Assembly (NCBI GenBank): GCA_947044405.1
Contig: CAMRHE010000067.1
Coordinates: forward strand, 5,461,501 to 5,525,500
From: Leptodactylus fallax
Taxonomy: Eukaryota; Chordata; Amphibia; Anura; Leptodactylidae
Direction of reading: 5' to 3'
Length of the DNA: 64,000 nt
The notes beneath the pieces were generated by a model, which saw only the letters and a list, made by a program, of their open reading frames with translations, was not told where the DNA came from and did not search any database. Positions within the stretch are counted from its first letter, which is position 1, and each line of letters starts with the position of its first letter. A program made the translations under genes and the position numbers. Positions 30,620-43,130 of this stretch are shown piece after piece.

Positions 30620-31118
30620 ATCTCAAGTTCATTTTCCTTCATTTCAATTATGGATACATTACTAGAGGGGTCCTGCAATGTTTGGGAAGGTCAAAAATAG
30701 TTCACGTGATTTATCTTTTTGGAAAGAAAGTTCTAAGTAGTATTGTAGATAACCATCCAGTATGAGAAGCCTTTATAATTTATAGGTAATGCCTTAGATA
30801 CTACATATATATGAGTACACTGGTATCAAATGTAATAACAGACAAAGTCCTCATGTTTGGCTTGTGCATTGTTCAAGATACTAATACCCATAGATATTAC
30901 ATAGATAGATAGATAAATAATAAATAGATAGATGGATAGATAATAAATAGATAGATAGATAACATCTGAAGTTCACTTTCCCTTATTTTTAATTATGGAT
31001 GCATTACCGGAAAGGTTCCTGCAATGTTTGGAAAGGTAAAATAGTTCATGTGATTTATTTTTTAGAAAAGAAAATTCCAAGTAGTAATGGTAGATAAGTA
31101 TTGGATGCCTTTATAATT
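30620..31118. repeat. Local duplication of about 160 bp, spaced 346 bp, with GATA repeats
   Basis: The block at about 30622-30785 (from TTCATTTTCCTTCATTT through TCCTGCAATGTTTGGGAAGG to CTTTATAATTT) recurs at about 30968-31118 with roughly 15 percent divergence by eye. GATA microsatellites lie between and after the copies. It looks like a tandem segmental duplication later expanded by microsatellite slippage. Confidence 0.8.
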
Positions 31119-31348
31119 TGATAGATAGATAGATAGATAGATAATGTAGATAGATAGATAGATACATAGATAGATAGATAGATAGATACATAGATAGATA
31201 CATAGATAGATAGATATAATAGACAGATGTAAATGTAGATATATAGAAAGATGTAGATAGATAGATATAATAGATATATGTAGATAGATAGGTAGATTTA
31301 TGTAATAGACAGATGTAAATGTAGATATATATAAAGATGCAGATAGAT

Positions 31349-31392
<44 letters not shown>

Positions 31393-31547
31393 GAAAAGGT
31401 TCAAGAGTGATGAGTTGAAGCGTAATACATGTAAAATAAATCCACATTTTTTTTTACATTTTTGTGTGGAGTGATGCCAGATAGATAGATAGATGTAGAT
31501 AGATAAATTGTGATAGATAGATATAGATAGATAGATAGATAGATAGT

Positions 31548-31585
<38 letters not shown>

Positions 31586-31590
31586 CTGTG
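30895..31590. repeat. GATA/TAGA microsatellite cluster
   Basis: Three tracts of (TAGA)n with variants such as TACA, TGTA and AATA: about 30897-30960, 31119-31392 and 31480-31583. Minus-strand open frames rich in Tyr-Leu-Ser-Ile across these tracts are artefacts of the repeat. GATA repeats are common in vertebrate genomes and often highly polymorphic. Confidence 0.95.
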
Positions 31591-33534
31591 TGTGTCTACT
31601 TAAGAACCGTTCTAAACCACCCACAGAAAAAAAAGTATTATCCAAAGATGCAGTTTTCTATTGGCAACAATGGGACTTTAGTGGCGAATAACAAGCCAAA
31701 ACTGATGTCATAAGAACTCTGTGTGAACATCCCCATATTGAGTACAGAACTAGCAGTGCAGAACTAATATGGACCCCATACAGTTTAAGAGACATTAAAT
31801 GGTAGTTCACTTATTCATAGATTTGTGTGCTGTCTATTGCATAGACCGGTTGCAGCAGATTTATTAAAGTAGAAAATAACTGATGCTGTATCCACTATTA
31901 CAATTATTATCTTATCTAATATAATATATCGAGAATCCGATGTTTCAAATTAGTACTGAAATTTTCCCCCAAAAAAGTTAAAATGACAGTAAAGCAGAAT
32001 CTATCAAATGGAAACAAAGTAACAAAGTGAATCAGTTCATCTAACTTTAGTTTTGTCTCTCCATAGAAGTGGTTTATCTAGAGAACTGCTATGTTTACTC
32101 GCCCCTTCAGAAATGTGGAGAGCAAACAGTGGTGTGAGTTTTACCCAGGCCTTGTATTTTCCCCTGGTACAAAGGATGCTTTTCCTCCATGCTAAGAGAC
32201 TAAGTCAGAAATGTCCCGGCCCGCACATCTGCTTTGGCTAATGACTTTTTTCAATTCCATTTTCTAAAGCTGATGTTTGCATCGCGGCTACATCCAGGAA
32301 GATCCTGTACACAAACTTGGGAAGTAAATATAGGTCCTTTATAGGTCTCGTTTACATACCAATCCCCACAATCCTTTGTGTTTTCTCCTCTTTGTGGATG
32401 AGAAGATGTGGACCAAGCCAGAATATCTATACACAAGCCTCGGCTGTATTAACTGTTATGGCGACTACAATATATCTGGGTAATGGGAGATTTTGCATAT
32501 TGATAGGCATTCACACTGAGCTATCTATAGCAGAAAATAGGAAATGGTGTATTTTATCTATTAGTTATGTCTCCTGTACTACATAGGGGATATAAAATAC
32601 TAGAACAGGTCAGGTCTGATGGTGGGTGTAATTATAATGGTAGCGGGCATAGCAGTTACTATGGGGCCCAACAACCTAAGGGGGCCCATTTTAACTCAGA
32701 CATAGGGTGCACTACACCGATGACAAAAGAAGGTGGTCTACTCCATGGCTACCCTACTGAGTGCATTATTGTTTCTTTGCTACGTTATTTTTTGTATAAT
32801 TCTATGTGGCATCACTACATGTTCTGTACTATGAAACTGTGTACATTATACGTGAAAATAATAATCTTCTGTTTTTATCCATGATGTGAGGTCACAGGGA
32901 TATGGTGGTGTCCTGTGTTATTATATCACAGTGTGCATTGTCCTAGTACAGTGACATCACTGTCACTTCTCACCTATACTAGAGGAGGATAGCTCTCAAA
33001 AGATATGTTCAAAAGTAAAGAAAACTTTTATTATGAATATAAAATATTAGTGAATGCTTTCATCCATCGGTTAGAACTCCCTAAAAAACTATCTGATTAT
33101 AAGATTCATCCAGAGACTGAAACACCCCACATGAAGTATAGGTCGATAAATGTCCCCCTATATATTTATAGCATTTGGGTTAGGATAGTTTCTTAGTTTC
33201 TTATATTAAGATTATATGTCCCTGTATTTGTCAAAAATGACAGTGGTTAATGTCAGGATATAAGTAAACAGCTGTCCTTATTTCACTGGGAGGAGCACAA
33301 GTTGTACCCTTCATGTGCTCCAAGTAATTGTAATTATAAATGGGGATATCACCTCCAAACTTAAGATAAATCCCAGTTGGGGGTGCACCCAGAATAAAAG
33401 GAAGGGTGTATTCTAAAAAGGATGGCTGATCCCCACTATAGAATAAATGGGCATCTGGAAAGAGCGTACTCTGTGGTCCCAAGATGAAAAGGAGTAGAGA
33501 GGAGCAATGCAGCTCTGAGCTTTATATAAGTTAG
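31591..33534. other. No recognisable gene; small hAT relic
   Basis: No coding evidence. At about 32632-32700, GGCATAGCAGTTACTATGGGGCCC resembles a decayed CAGGGGCATAACTA-family end. A lone unit-like segment of the downstream 31-bp minisatellite (GTACAGTGACATCACTGT) occurs at about 32945-32962. Confidence 0.4.
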
Positions 33535-33990
33535 GTCACTGTGACATCACTGTATCTCCTGGTGTTATATCTTCACTATGCACATTATACCAATATTGTG
33601 ACATCACTGTGTGCATTGTCCCCGCACTGTGACATAACTGTGTGTATTATCCCTGTACTGTGACATCACTGTGTGTATTATCCTTGTACTGTGACATCAC
33701 TGTGTGTGTTTTTACTGTACTGTGACATAACTATGCACATTATCTGTATACTGTGACATCATTTATTTATTATTCCTATACTGTGTCAGTTCTGTGTTTA
33801 TTATACCTGTACTGTGACATCATTGTGTGTATTATCCCTGTACTGTAACATCACTGTGTGTATTATCCTTGTACTGTGACATCACTGTGTGTATTATCCT
33901 TGTACTGTGACATCACTGTGTGTATTATCCTTGTACTGTGACATCACTGTGTGTGTTATTACTGTACTGTGACATCACTGTGTACATTAT
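33535..33990. repeat. 31-bp minisatellite, TGTGACATCACTGTG type, about 15 units
   Basis: Tandem units of 31 bp with core CTGTGACATCACTGTGTGTA followed by TTATCCTTGTA. The right half (33835-33960) is nearly homogeneous, the left half diverged. The unit differs from the array at 16-20 kb but shares its length and a GACAT...TGTGTG signature. No transposon ends were found around it. Confidence 0.92.
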
Positions 33991-34995
33991 CCTTGTTTAT
34001 TATTAGGGAGACCAAATTAATCCTAAACCTTTAATGTTCTGAACCTGCTGCTCTAGGTGGCCATAGTGAAGTGGTGCCCCCTTTCACATTTTGTTATGGA
34101 TCCCCATCATCTCCTTTCCTAGAAGAAAATTTTGTATCATTTTGTTTTACTCTTATACAGGTTACTTGTACTAGACAAAGGTTTCTGGACTTTTTGGAGA
34201 TATACTGCACTTTAGGGATCTACAACCTGGTTCTCCCATCATATTATTTTATAACCTATACATAGGAAAAAAATCCCAAAATGTTAATCTGAAGCTCTCC
34301 ACCCCTGGGGCTCCATGTATCCTGAGAACAAACCAGCTTTATTTCAGTTCAGACATTTTATTCCCCAAAATACAGACCTAAGACTAGCCCAATAAGTGGC
34401 CTCTGCATCTGTTTCATTTCTCCCTATGTTGCACAGCATAGTCATTGTTCAGTCCAGTCAGCTATTGAGACATAATAACCCTTACCCAGGTGTAGTATTA
34501 AGGCTCACATCACATTATGGTCCTTAGCTTGGCATATACGAGTATGTATACTGGAAATGCTCTGGTAACATATGTCATGTATATCCATAGAGCTCAATTC
34601 ACCCTAAGGAGGCCTAAGGCTAAGGCTCCACATTGCAATGTAATTTATAACATAATAATCCTAGGTAGAAATTTCTAGAAGAATGAATATATGACTGGGC
34701 AGTGTCTTTGCAGTTTATATCACAGATTAATGTGTTGACTCCTTTTAATAGTAATATATTGACAAAAAACTATATAGTCATGTAGTGTTGATCTATAATT
34801 TATATGCAGTACTATGTTTTACAGCAGGTGACCTGTATTCTAGAATGGTCTATATTTCGGTAGACGTGTGATAATGTGATGCACATTTGATGCAAGGCCC
34901 TTTCTTGCTCCGAATGTGCGACACATTACCCGTTGTGCGCCTTGTTCACCACGTTCCAGGAATGTCAGTGGTGCGGGCCAGGGTGGAGATGTCTT
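33991..34995. other. No recognisable gene
   Basis: AT-rich, without recognisable coding or repeat content except short A/T tracts. Confidence 0.4.
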
Positions 34996-35258
34996 AAGCT
35001 ATGTTAACATTAGCGTTCGTCTCTCCGTTGTTCGGGTTGGCTTGGGGACCCCGAAAGACTGAGAGTCTGTCTGGTTAAAAAGCGGGTACCTGCAGACACC
35101 TGTGGACCCCATAGGCTATAATGGGGTCCACTAGGTTTCCGCCCAGTTTCTGCCACTTTTATATTGAAACTGGTAAAGAGAAAAGTCCTCCTCACAGGAA
35201 TGTATGGCAGAGTCTCCTACGTAGACTCCAATGCAGATGTGAACCTAGCCTAAGCCTG
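34996..35258. repeat. Foldback repeat, GGTTCACA-like
   Basis: Left end TAAGCTATGTTAACATTAGC and right end GCAGATGTGAACCTAGCCTA are inverted counterparts. Inner arms meet around GGACCCCATAGGCTATAATG / GGGGTCCAC. It is the same layout as the copy at 58452-58668, which also centres on CCCCATTATAGTCTATGGGG. Confidence 0.65.
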
Positions 35259-35941
35259 GTGCACCTGATTTATCAAGGGGGCAGAAGCTGGTGATAAATA
35301 AGATTTATTTTTAAGTGTATAAAACAATAGAAATGAAGAAACATCAGTCTTAATACATTTGCCCCATTCTGCTCCTGCCCCATGATGTATTACAGGTCTT
35401 TTCTGACATGTTTTCTGATGCACTAAGATTAATACCTGAGCCACAATGTGTCCCTATGTCCGGATATCAGGTAACAGGTATACAGCCTTTATTTCCCATG
35501 TTTATTGAATAAGTGTCAAAGGTGCGGTCGAGCTAAAAGATCTGAACTTTGATCAGAGAACAATAAATTGAGCGAGTAAACAGAATCTGTTATATATATG
35601 AGATTACCCAACTCGCTATTCCCAGTGAGTTTGTTTTATAGGAGGTAGAAATTCCTGCAATGACTGAAACAAAAACACATGAAAAATCTGCCAAAACTTC
35701 TGCACTGGACAAGCCTCGAGCAGGTATAATACTAGTAATAATTCTGCAAATATATAACAATAATGTAGGTCATTTTCCAGGGCTACATTGTATAAGCTGT
35801 GTGGCCTCTGACCTAGTTTCCTGAGAATTAGTGGAATGTTATCTTGACCAATCTCTTCCAACAAGTCATTTCGCTGGACACAAAATAAATGAATGCCTGT
35901 AAAAATTTCTCACCATGAAAATACTGTGTATTGCAATGGTT
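35259..35941. other. Unassigned; possible palindrome at left
   Basis: 35259-35450 begins with GATTTATCAAGGGGG and contains ATACATTTGCCCCATTCTGC, text typical of dispersed anuran repeats that carry TTTATCAA motifs, but arms were not matched. The remainder shows no recognisable feature. Confidence 0.35.
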
Positions 35942-36275
35942 CAGGGGCATAACTAGCAAAGACTGGGCCCCCTAGCAAACTTTTCACTTGGGGCCCCCCC
36001 TCACGGCATAGCACCCCCTTTCCTGGCCCCCACACAGTATAATGCCCCATTTACATACACTATAATGTCCCACAACGGCCCCTCCACACAGTATAATGTT
36101 CCATAGTGGCCACTCTACACGGTATAATGTCACATAGTGGCCCCTGCACACGGTATTATGGCCCACAGTGGCCCCTGCACACGGTATTATGGCCCACAGT
36201 GGCCCCTGCACACGGTATTATGGCCCACAGTGGCCCCTGCACACGATATTATGGCCCATAGGTGCCCCTGCACAC
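35942..36275 (-). mobile_element. hAT-like MITE (CAGGGGCATAACTA family), partial, with 31-bp minisatellite
   Basis: Starts CAGGGGCATAACTAGCAAAG, identical in form to the right end of the 15.9-20.2 kb element read in reverse, and continues with the same GGGCCCCCTAGCAAAC and CACGGCATAGC segments. Then come about eight 31-bp units (GGCCCACAGTGGCCCCTGCA). The opposite inverted repeat was not found; the sequence instead changes to a GC-rich segment at about 36276. Confidence 0.75.
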
Positions 36276-36545
36276 AGTATTATGTTACTTACCTATCCTG
36301 GGCTCTGGCGCACTCCCTGCTGCTTTCGGCCCTCTTCAATGTCGGCACAGACGTCACGTGGGCCAGGCCGGTGTCGGGACGCATAATGACGCCGGCCTGG
36401 CTAACGTGACATCTGGGACATCACCAAAAAGGCCCGAAGACTACTGGGAGTCACACCAGATCACAGGAGAGAGTAACACTGGTTCTTATGTTTGTCACCT
36501 TCCCTGGGCCTCCGATCATTATACTCTGGGGTCTGAAAAGAAAAA
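36276..36545. mobile_element. Fragment of TAGAGATGGGC-family hAT element
   Basis: Matches the GC-rich centre and one arm of the elements at 9.2, 37.9 and 53.7 kb: TTACTTACCTATCCTGGGC, then GACGTCACGTGG, then CTGGGCCTCC and ATTATACTCTGGGGTCTG. Element ends are not present. GACGTCACGTG at 36350-36360 combines a CRE half with an E-box. Confidence 0.5.
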
Positions 36546-36927
36546 GAAACATGTCCACATCCAGGCAGGTGTTTTATTAATAACTCTATGCACATTAAAT
36601 CTTTGGGTTTTGTGTCCATGTCGAGGTTTTCTGCACTGTGGACTCTGTATCCCATCCCTTTAATCCTCTCATGTGCTTCTCGTAACTACTATTTGTTTTA
36701 TAATTTCTTGTTACTTTTATAATTCTGAAATGGGTTAAAATGTGAAGTATTCCAGAACATTAATATTAAGGTGTGTAAACTTTGTTGTGAAATATTGCTA
36801 TATACAATATAGGGTAAGTTGCCTTGGAGTATAAACCTTTTTTTTCAGGTTTATACAGGTAGTAATTTAAACTTTAGGATTTCTAAAGATGCTGAAATAT
36901 ATGGACACCTCACAATAAGCTTACATG
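36546..36927. other. No recognisable feature
   Basis: AT-rich spacer between two hAT-like segments. No open frame or motif of note. Confidence 0.4.
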
Positions 36928-38310
36928 CAGAGATGGGTGAACCTCACAAGATTGTTTTTTTTTTTTTTTTTTACCAGGTTCGGGTGGTTTGGGACCAAGA
37001 TTAGTTTCGGGTCGAACAAATTCAGTACTGACCACACTTTTATTTGACTTAAAACATAATGTAGAACACTCTTAAGGCTCCTAGGAACCTATCTATAAAA
37101 CATAATGTAGAACACTGTCAGGACTCCTAGGAACCTATCTATAAAACATAATGTAGAGCACTGTCAGGGATCCTAGGAACCTATCTATAAAACATAGTGT
37201 AGAACACTGTCAGGGTTCCTAGGAACCTATCTATAAAACATAGTGTAGAACACTCTTAGGGCTCCTAGGAACCTATCTATAAAACATAGTGTATAACACT
37301 GTTAGGGCTCCTAGGGACCTATCTATAAAACATAGTGTGGAACACTGTCAGGACTCCTAGGAACCTATCTATAAAACATAGTGTAGACACTGTCAGGGCT
37401 CCTAGGAACCTATCTATAAAATATAGTATAGAACACTGTCAGGGCTCCCAGGAATCTATCTATAAAACATAGTGTATAACACTGTCAGGGCTCCTAGGAA
37501 ACTATCTATAAAACATAGTGTAGAACACTGTCAGGGCTCCTAGGAACCTATCTATAAAACATAGTGTAGAACACTGTCAGGGCTCCTAGGAACCTATCTA
37601 TAAAACATAGTGTAGAACACTCTTAGGGCTCCTAGGATCCTATCTATAAAACATAGTGTAGAGCACTGTCAGGGATCCTAGGAACCTATCTATAAAACAT
37701 AATGTAGAACACTGTCAGGGTTCCTAGGAACCTATCTATAAAACATAGTGTAGAACACTGTCAGGGTTCCTAGGAACCTATCTATCCAATTTCTAGCTGT
37801 CTAAGCAAACACAGCCAAACTTATGTCAAAGTGACAGTGACATTATTATACCCTGGGGTCCCTTCAGACCCCAAAGTTTAATAGGTGGAGGCCCAGGGGT
37901 GGTGTAAAAAATAAAACAAAACATTCACACTCACTTACCGTTACTTGTTTTGTGCCTCCTTTCAGTATCGGGCACTCTGCTCTCCCGCTCAGTAACTTCT
38001 GGTGCTCTCATGCGACGTCATGACATCATGATGCTCAGCATGACAACTGGTGGCCCAATCACAGGCCTCAGCGATGATCCCACACACATGATGTCACAGG
38101 AGAGCGGCAGGTGAGTATGAATGTTTTTACTTACTTTTGTCACCTCCTCTGGGCCTCCACCTATTATACTCTGGGGTCTGAAGAGACCCCAGAGTATAAT
38201 GCGGCAGCCATTTTTGTTCGTCCAAAGCGAATCACCATTTTAAAAACCGAATTTGTAATATTTGGAAAATCTGGTTTGACCTTAAATGTGATAGACTGAA
38301 CATAACTAGT
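36928..38310 (+). mobile_element. hAT-like MITE (TAGAGATGGGC family) with 46-bp minisatellite
   Basis: Left end CAGAGATGGGTGAACCTCAC, then GGTTCGGGTGGTTTGGGACC as in the 52.9-kb copy, then the minisatellite (37065-37785), then the palindromic GC-rich half: TTATACCCTGGGGTCCCTTC and its inverted counterpart at 38160-38200. The right terminus near 38290 is diverged (GACTGAACATAACTAGT), so no target duplication could be assigned. No coding content. Confidence 0.7.
37065..37785. repeat. 46-bp minisatellite, about 15-16 units
   Basis: Units read CTCCTAGGAACCTATCTATA then AAACATAGTGTAGAACACTG and TCAGGG, the complement of the 2.9-kb array and colinear with the 53-kb array. One unit at about 37380 has lost a base. 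AATGTAG and ATCCTAGG variants are concentrated at the array edges, as expected when homogenisation acts in the middle. Confidence 0.93.
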
Positions 38311-39214
38311 GCAAAAAAATGTTTGGTTCGAGGTCTACATTAATATGTTATTATATAATAATAATAATAATAATAATAAAAGTCTCAATAATTGGTATCC
38401 TGATTAAAGTTTTAAAAACTAACAAATTGAGGTTTTTTTCCAACACTCCTATACATGAAGTTTTGAGTCACTGACCAGAAGATTGCTGAAGATTTCCATG
38501 GTACTAAACCTGAAGGTTGCTGATAAATTTCTTACAGGCTGAATTTCACAAACAACAGAGGATGCAGCGCTGCCAGCCCTTGATGTATCTCTTCTATTGG
38601 TATTATCACCATCATTACTGTTATTGTTACTTATTCATAAGGTGAAGATTATTTTTGGCAGCTCCGCAGTCTGCCGCTCGGTCTATTTATCTTATCCACA
38701 CAGGGAAAAAACATAAAAGCCTGTATACTCTCATAACCCCGGGAAGTGGGTTACCCTGCGCTGCCCCGAGCTCGTCTCTTACAGAATTGGTGTACATAGG
38801 GATAGGAGGTCTTCATTACTGGAGACCCCGAGGACTGTGTCCCCCTAATGACTATTGTTTGAGTGCAAAGAATGACTCTGAGCAGCAGAGGGCACACATA
38901 GGCTACTCTAGGCCGGACCTGAATTAAAGCCAGTTTAACCTATAAAAATAGGTTATACGATACACTTAGCATTGACTCCGGATGTTACTTAAGTATTACA
39001 TTTCATTAGTAAAAGCTACTCGGGCTACAAGGCTACTACGCTCTAGGCAGAGTAGATTTTCAAAGGATTATATCCCATGAGTTCATTGACTCTTATAGAA
39101 GGGTTAAAATGTAATATCTGCAAGTAAGAAATCTTCACATTGGACTTTTGGAATAAATGATAAAAAAAGGAGTGAACAAATAATAATAATAATAACCGAG
39201 TTTTGCATGTAGTT
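38311..39214. other. No recognisable gene; (ATA)n tract
   Basis: An (ATA)n microsatellite of about 27 bp lies at 38355-38381 and a shorter one at about 39180-39196. A 90-codon frame at 38655-38927 is GC-richer than its surroundings but has no recognisable motif or splice context. Confidence 0.4.
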
Positions 39215-39550
39215 CTTAATATAGGCAAGTTATGTCTTATCCACAGGTTGGGGAACAACTTGCAGATCATTGGGGGTCTGACTGCTCAGGTCCACACTCA
39301 TCAGAAGAATGGAGGATTTTTGCATACCCCTCCTATCAGTGCTGGAGAGAGCTGAACTACAGTGCTCGACTGTCTCCGGCTCTCCCATTGAAATAAATAG
39401 GTGATTCGCCTTCTGCCCGATCACCATGCAACCACTGCGCCATACAAAACTGCAGACAAAAATTCCCCATTGGTGGGGCCTGAAAGGTTGGAACCCCACT
39501 GATCTGCAAGTTATCCTCTATTCTATGGATAGGATATAACTTGCCCAAAA
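39215..39550. repeat. Foldback repeat, GGCAAGTTAT ends
   Basis: Left end AGGCAAGTTATGTCTTATCC and right end GGATAGGATATAACTTGCCC are inverted repeats. Inner arms include GAACAACTTGCAGATCATTG against the ACTGATCTGCAAGTTATCC segment near 39500. There is no coding content and the superfamily is unassigned. Confidence 0.75.
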
Positions 39551-39818
39551 GGCTACATGCACACAACTGTATGGGTCCATGGATGCATCCATGTGTCACC
39601 TGCACTTTCCCCAGACCCCTACACTTGAATGAATGAATGAGCCTGGACTACAAATGGACAGGAATAGGATCTAGGAGTTTTACAGCCCAGGCTCACAGCC
39701 CCCAGACCAGTTAAAATCAGGGTAGACTTGTGTGTATGGGGCCATGTCAGTGTTCTATCCATTACAGGTACAGATGGCACACTGATGAAAAATATGGTTG
39801 TGTACATAGGACCTTAAA
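39551..39818. repeat. Foldback repeat, GCTACATGCACAC ends
   Basis: Left end GGCTACATGCACACAACTG and right end ATGGTTGTGTACATAGGACC are inverted. It abuts the previous foldback. Arms are short and the centre (CACTTGAATGAATGAATGAG) is not symmetric, so this copy is decayed. Confidence 0.55.
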
Positions 39819-40560
39819 ATGTGATGCCTGAGACGGTGGTTGCGAGCAGTAGAGATGTAATATAGCAGTCAGGAAATCTCAGGGGTTTGCGGAGGGGGCT
39901 CCTAGGTATGAGACATTATTGAAATGAACTTTCTAAGTACCAGGGAAATAACTATATGGGGTACCATGGTTGCATTCTTACTTAAACTTAATTCTTTAGA
40001 GGCCCTAGTGGCCTTTTTACCAAAAAAATTAAATTGTCCAAAACTGTGTTTTCTAAAGGATCCTGTTACACATTATAATTGGGTTCCACGAGCCTCACCT
40101 TATGACTCCTCAATTTATAACCAACAGCTATTCCACCTGACTCCATCATGTACTGTACATGCATACTAATTTTGGCTGATCCATCTTTCCCCAAACATAA
40201 CCTGCTATGGAAGAGTTGGCAAAACCCCATACACAACAGCTGGGATACCAGTGAAATAGACAACTTTGGTTTTATGTGGCCTGAAATGACTGCGATAGAA
40301 CAATTATTTTTATCAGCTTTGATATATCTTTTAGCAATGGCAGGGATCTCAGAACGCACCTCACTGCACTCAGTTCTTGAAGTTCAACATGGACTGTTGG
40401 ATGGACATTGGTTTCTCTGTAAGGTATCATAGCATCTAGAAATAAAACCCTTTCTTACCTGTGTCATAGGATCTATGGATATTGGTGCAATTTGGGCTTT
40501 CCACTAGTCCCTAGTCCATTTGTTTGAGCTTTAAACAAATCAGCTTTCAGGTTGTATCAG
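39819..40560. other. No recognisable gene
   Basis: No open frame with a known domain. The two strands carry overlapping frames of under 100 codons at 40066-40432, interpreted as chance. Confidence 0.4.
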
Positions 40561-40990
40561 TCCTCTAAACTGCCATAATGCTGTGATACGGTGCACGCTG
40601 TATGCTAATTTCCAGTGAAGAGTCATGGGGGTGGTGCCACTATAAACAAGAGTCATGTGGACCAGTCTCCAAATCCTCCCATCCATGCTTGATTGACACC
40701 CCCGGTCACTCTATGTTACAGTCAGGGTACTCCAAATCTAGTACATATACTGTTACTGTGTTTACAGGGCATGTATAGCACAGGCATGTGCACTGCATTG
40801 ATGAAGCTGGGTAGAGTATACCTCAATACACTGCACATGCCCAGGAGCACAAGGCAAGAGCGCATGTGCTAGATTTGTAGTGATGTTGAGTAGCCAGGCA
40901 GTAACAATCAATTCTAGAAAAGACAGCTTTGCGTGACTCTTTCTGATAATGGTACCGCCCCCATGACTCATTCAGTGGTATTTATTTAGC
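40561..40990. repeat. Imperfect foldback repeat
   Basis: The centre shows GCATGTGCACTGCATTG (40783) against CAATACACTGCACATGC (40825). Outer arms share AGAGTCATGGGGGTGGTGCC (about 40620) with GGTACCGCCCCCATGACTC (about 40950) in inverted orientation. Middle arms are diverged. Unassigned superfamily. Confidence 0.65.
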
Positions 40991-43130
40991 ATAAAGAATG
41001 CACCACTGTTATCAGAATTGATTTTATAGATTTTGCTGCATCTAAAAACATACAATGGCATATTGGAAATATCACGTCAGGTCATGTATTATTGCATGGT
41101 TGTGGTTTAGGGGGCTACAAGAACCTGACAGTTCCTCTATGAATTGCACTCCCATTATCTTCAGTCGCATCCTAGACAGCCATCTACTCATCATCCTGGC
41201 CATGTCTGTTCATAGTTACTTATAGGATCTGTACAGATGATGAATTATTTTATAGCTTCAGTGTCCATTATATGAAATGCTACATTGATTCTATGCAATT
41301 CTGTTTAATAGTAGTTCTGATCATAGACTTTTAATGTGTGTTGTATCAATTTTACACTCTAAAGAAGGTGTAAACATATAGCGCAGCACTTCACAACTTA
41401 CCCATGGATATGCAGTCTGATAAAACAGATACCATTTGTTTTCCAGGACTATACACTTGAGATACAGATTAGTGAGGTCACAGCTCCTTGGGGGTGGGGT
41501 TCATTTCAGGTCTGTTTTGGGCACAATAAAGGATTAGATTACTTGTGTACATCGGCAATTATGTTAAATGATCCTGATACCAACAAAAGAGGAAATGAAG
41601 TTGAATGGCAACTATATGTCATGTAAGGAATAAAGGATTTCCTGGTAGTTTTCTATCTCTTGCACACATATACACTGGGTGCCACCCTTTTGGATTGCTT
41701 TTTTGCTGTTGCTGTGACCTCAGTGAAGAGTTTGCAGAGAGGGCATGTATGATCAGGATGTTGGCCAATGAAAGTCAAACATAATAAATCACTTGGTAGC
41801 TGTTAAACTAATATTACACCTCTCTACAGTGTCTTGGAAATTTTTCTTGAAATTATCATTTGTAGTGTATGGCTATGAGCATTCTCTATTTATTAACACA
41901 CTAGTAACTTGAAGCATTTCCATTCATATGGTCACTGTCATTTCAAGAAACTTTGCATAAATCAATAGTACTAGCGAATATAGGAAACTATGTAATATAT
42001 ATGATTGGAGAAAAATGCTTCTTTCTTATCTGCCAAAATAACTTTTACGCCGAAATCTTTAAGAAGGACTGCAGCCTCTTGTATCAGATTACACATGTCT
42101 ATAGAAGTCTATGGAGAGGAGAGGGGGAGAAGCGAGCAAGATGCAAGGGAAAGGAGACACAGAGGTTTAGCTTGATGAAAAGCTAAGATAAGAACTTTCT
42201 ATCGCAGTCTAAGTACTGTATTCACATCAGTACTTCTAGGTGTGTAATAAAAAGCCCTGGTGCAAAATCTCAGCCTGGGCCCCAGAACAATTTACCCTCA
42301 CAATTATCAGGTGCGCCCCATCTGTACATATTTACATTTCCCCGTTTTCCTTCTCTATGCGGCTGACAATTTTCTATTTTTGCAAGAGTAAATTTTATCC
42401 ATTTAGACAGTGAAAGGCTCTGTATCATAAATCTTCTCACTCCAGTGCACCAGAGGGCAGCCATTAAAGGAAATCAAAAAGGAGATCAAAGACGTTCATC
42501 CGGCTCTAGTGTGTGAGAACTTCCCTATATATGTCCAGCATAATGCTTCTGTTTCTGAGTGGCCGAGAGAGAAACAGTTATAGAGCAGATTCTCCTCTAC
42601 TATCTGTGTGCAGTGTATGACAGTTAGTCTCATCCACCAGCTCAGAGAGAAATGTAATATACAGACAAAGTATGCAGAGGGCAATTTTTGCAGAAGTAAA
42701 AATTATTTTAGAAAAGAGTGGGTAAAAAAGGAAAAGTAGTAATATGTATCTCACCCATCCTCCATCAATGTTGTTCTGATGCTTACCAAGTTCCTGCTGG
42801 CTTCTTCTTACTGGTTGACGCTTGCCTGCTTTGCGCAAGATGGGATTAAAGTAGATTTTCTTTGCCATTTTACCATGATGAATGATCTCATAGGTAGGTT
42901 TCCAATAGTTTTTAACTCACTTTGGATGGTTTCACATAGCCAAGTTAGGGCCAGGAAACTCAGTCCATGTATGGGATGCATTTACTGGCCCTAACATAGC
43001 TGACATGCTGCATTCGGGCTGGTAAATATGGCCGATACAAGGACTGAGTTTCCCATCCCCAGTTGAGCTGTGTGAAACTGGTCTTACCCAGTGTAGCTAG
43101 GTAGGCTAAAGCTTAGGACAGACTCCTTTT
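40991..43130. other. No recognisable gene
   Basis: About 2.1 kb without recognisable repeats or coding frames, apart from short T-runs. This is among the least repetitive stretches of the window. Confidence 0.4.

Noticed and set aside
31111..31645. Frames rich in Tyr-Leu-Ser-Ile
   Set aside because: Translation of GATA microsatellites.
38655..38927. GC-richer 90-codon frame as a possible exon
   Set aside because: No domain, and no convincing acceptor or donor pair at the edges.
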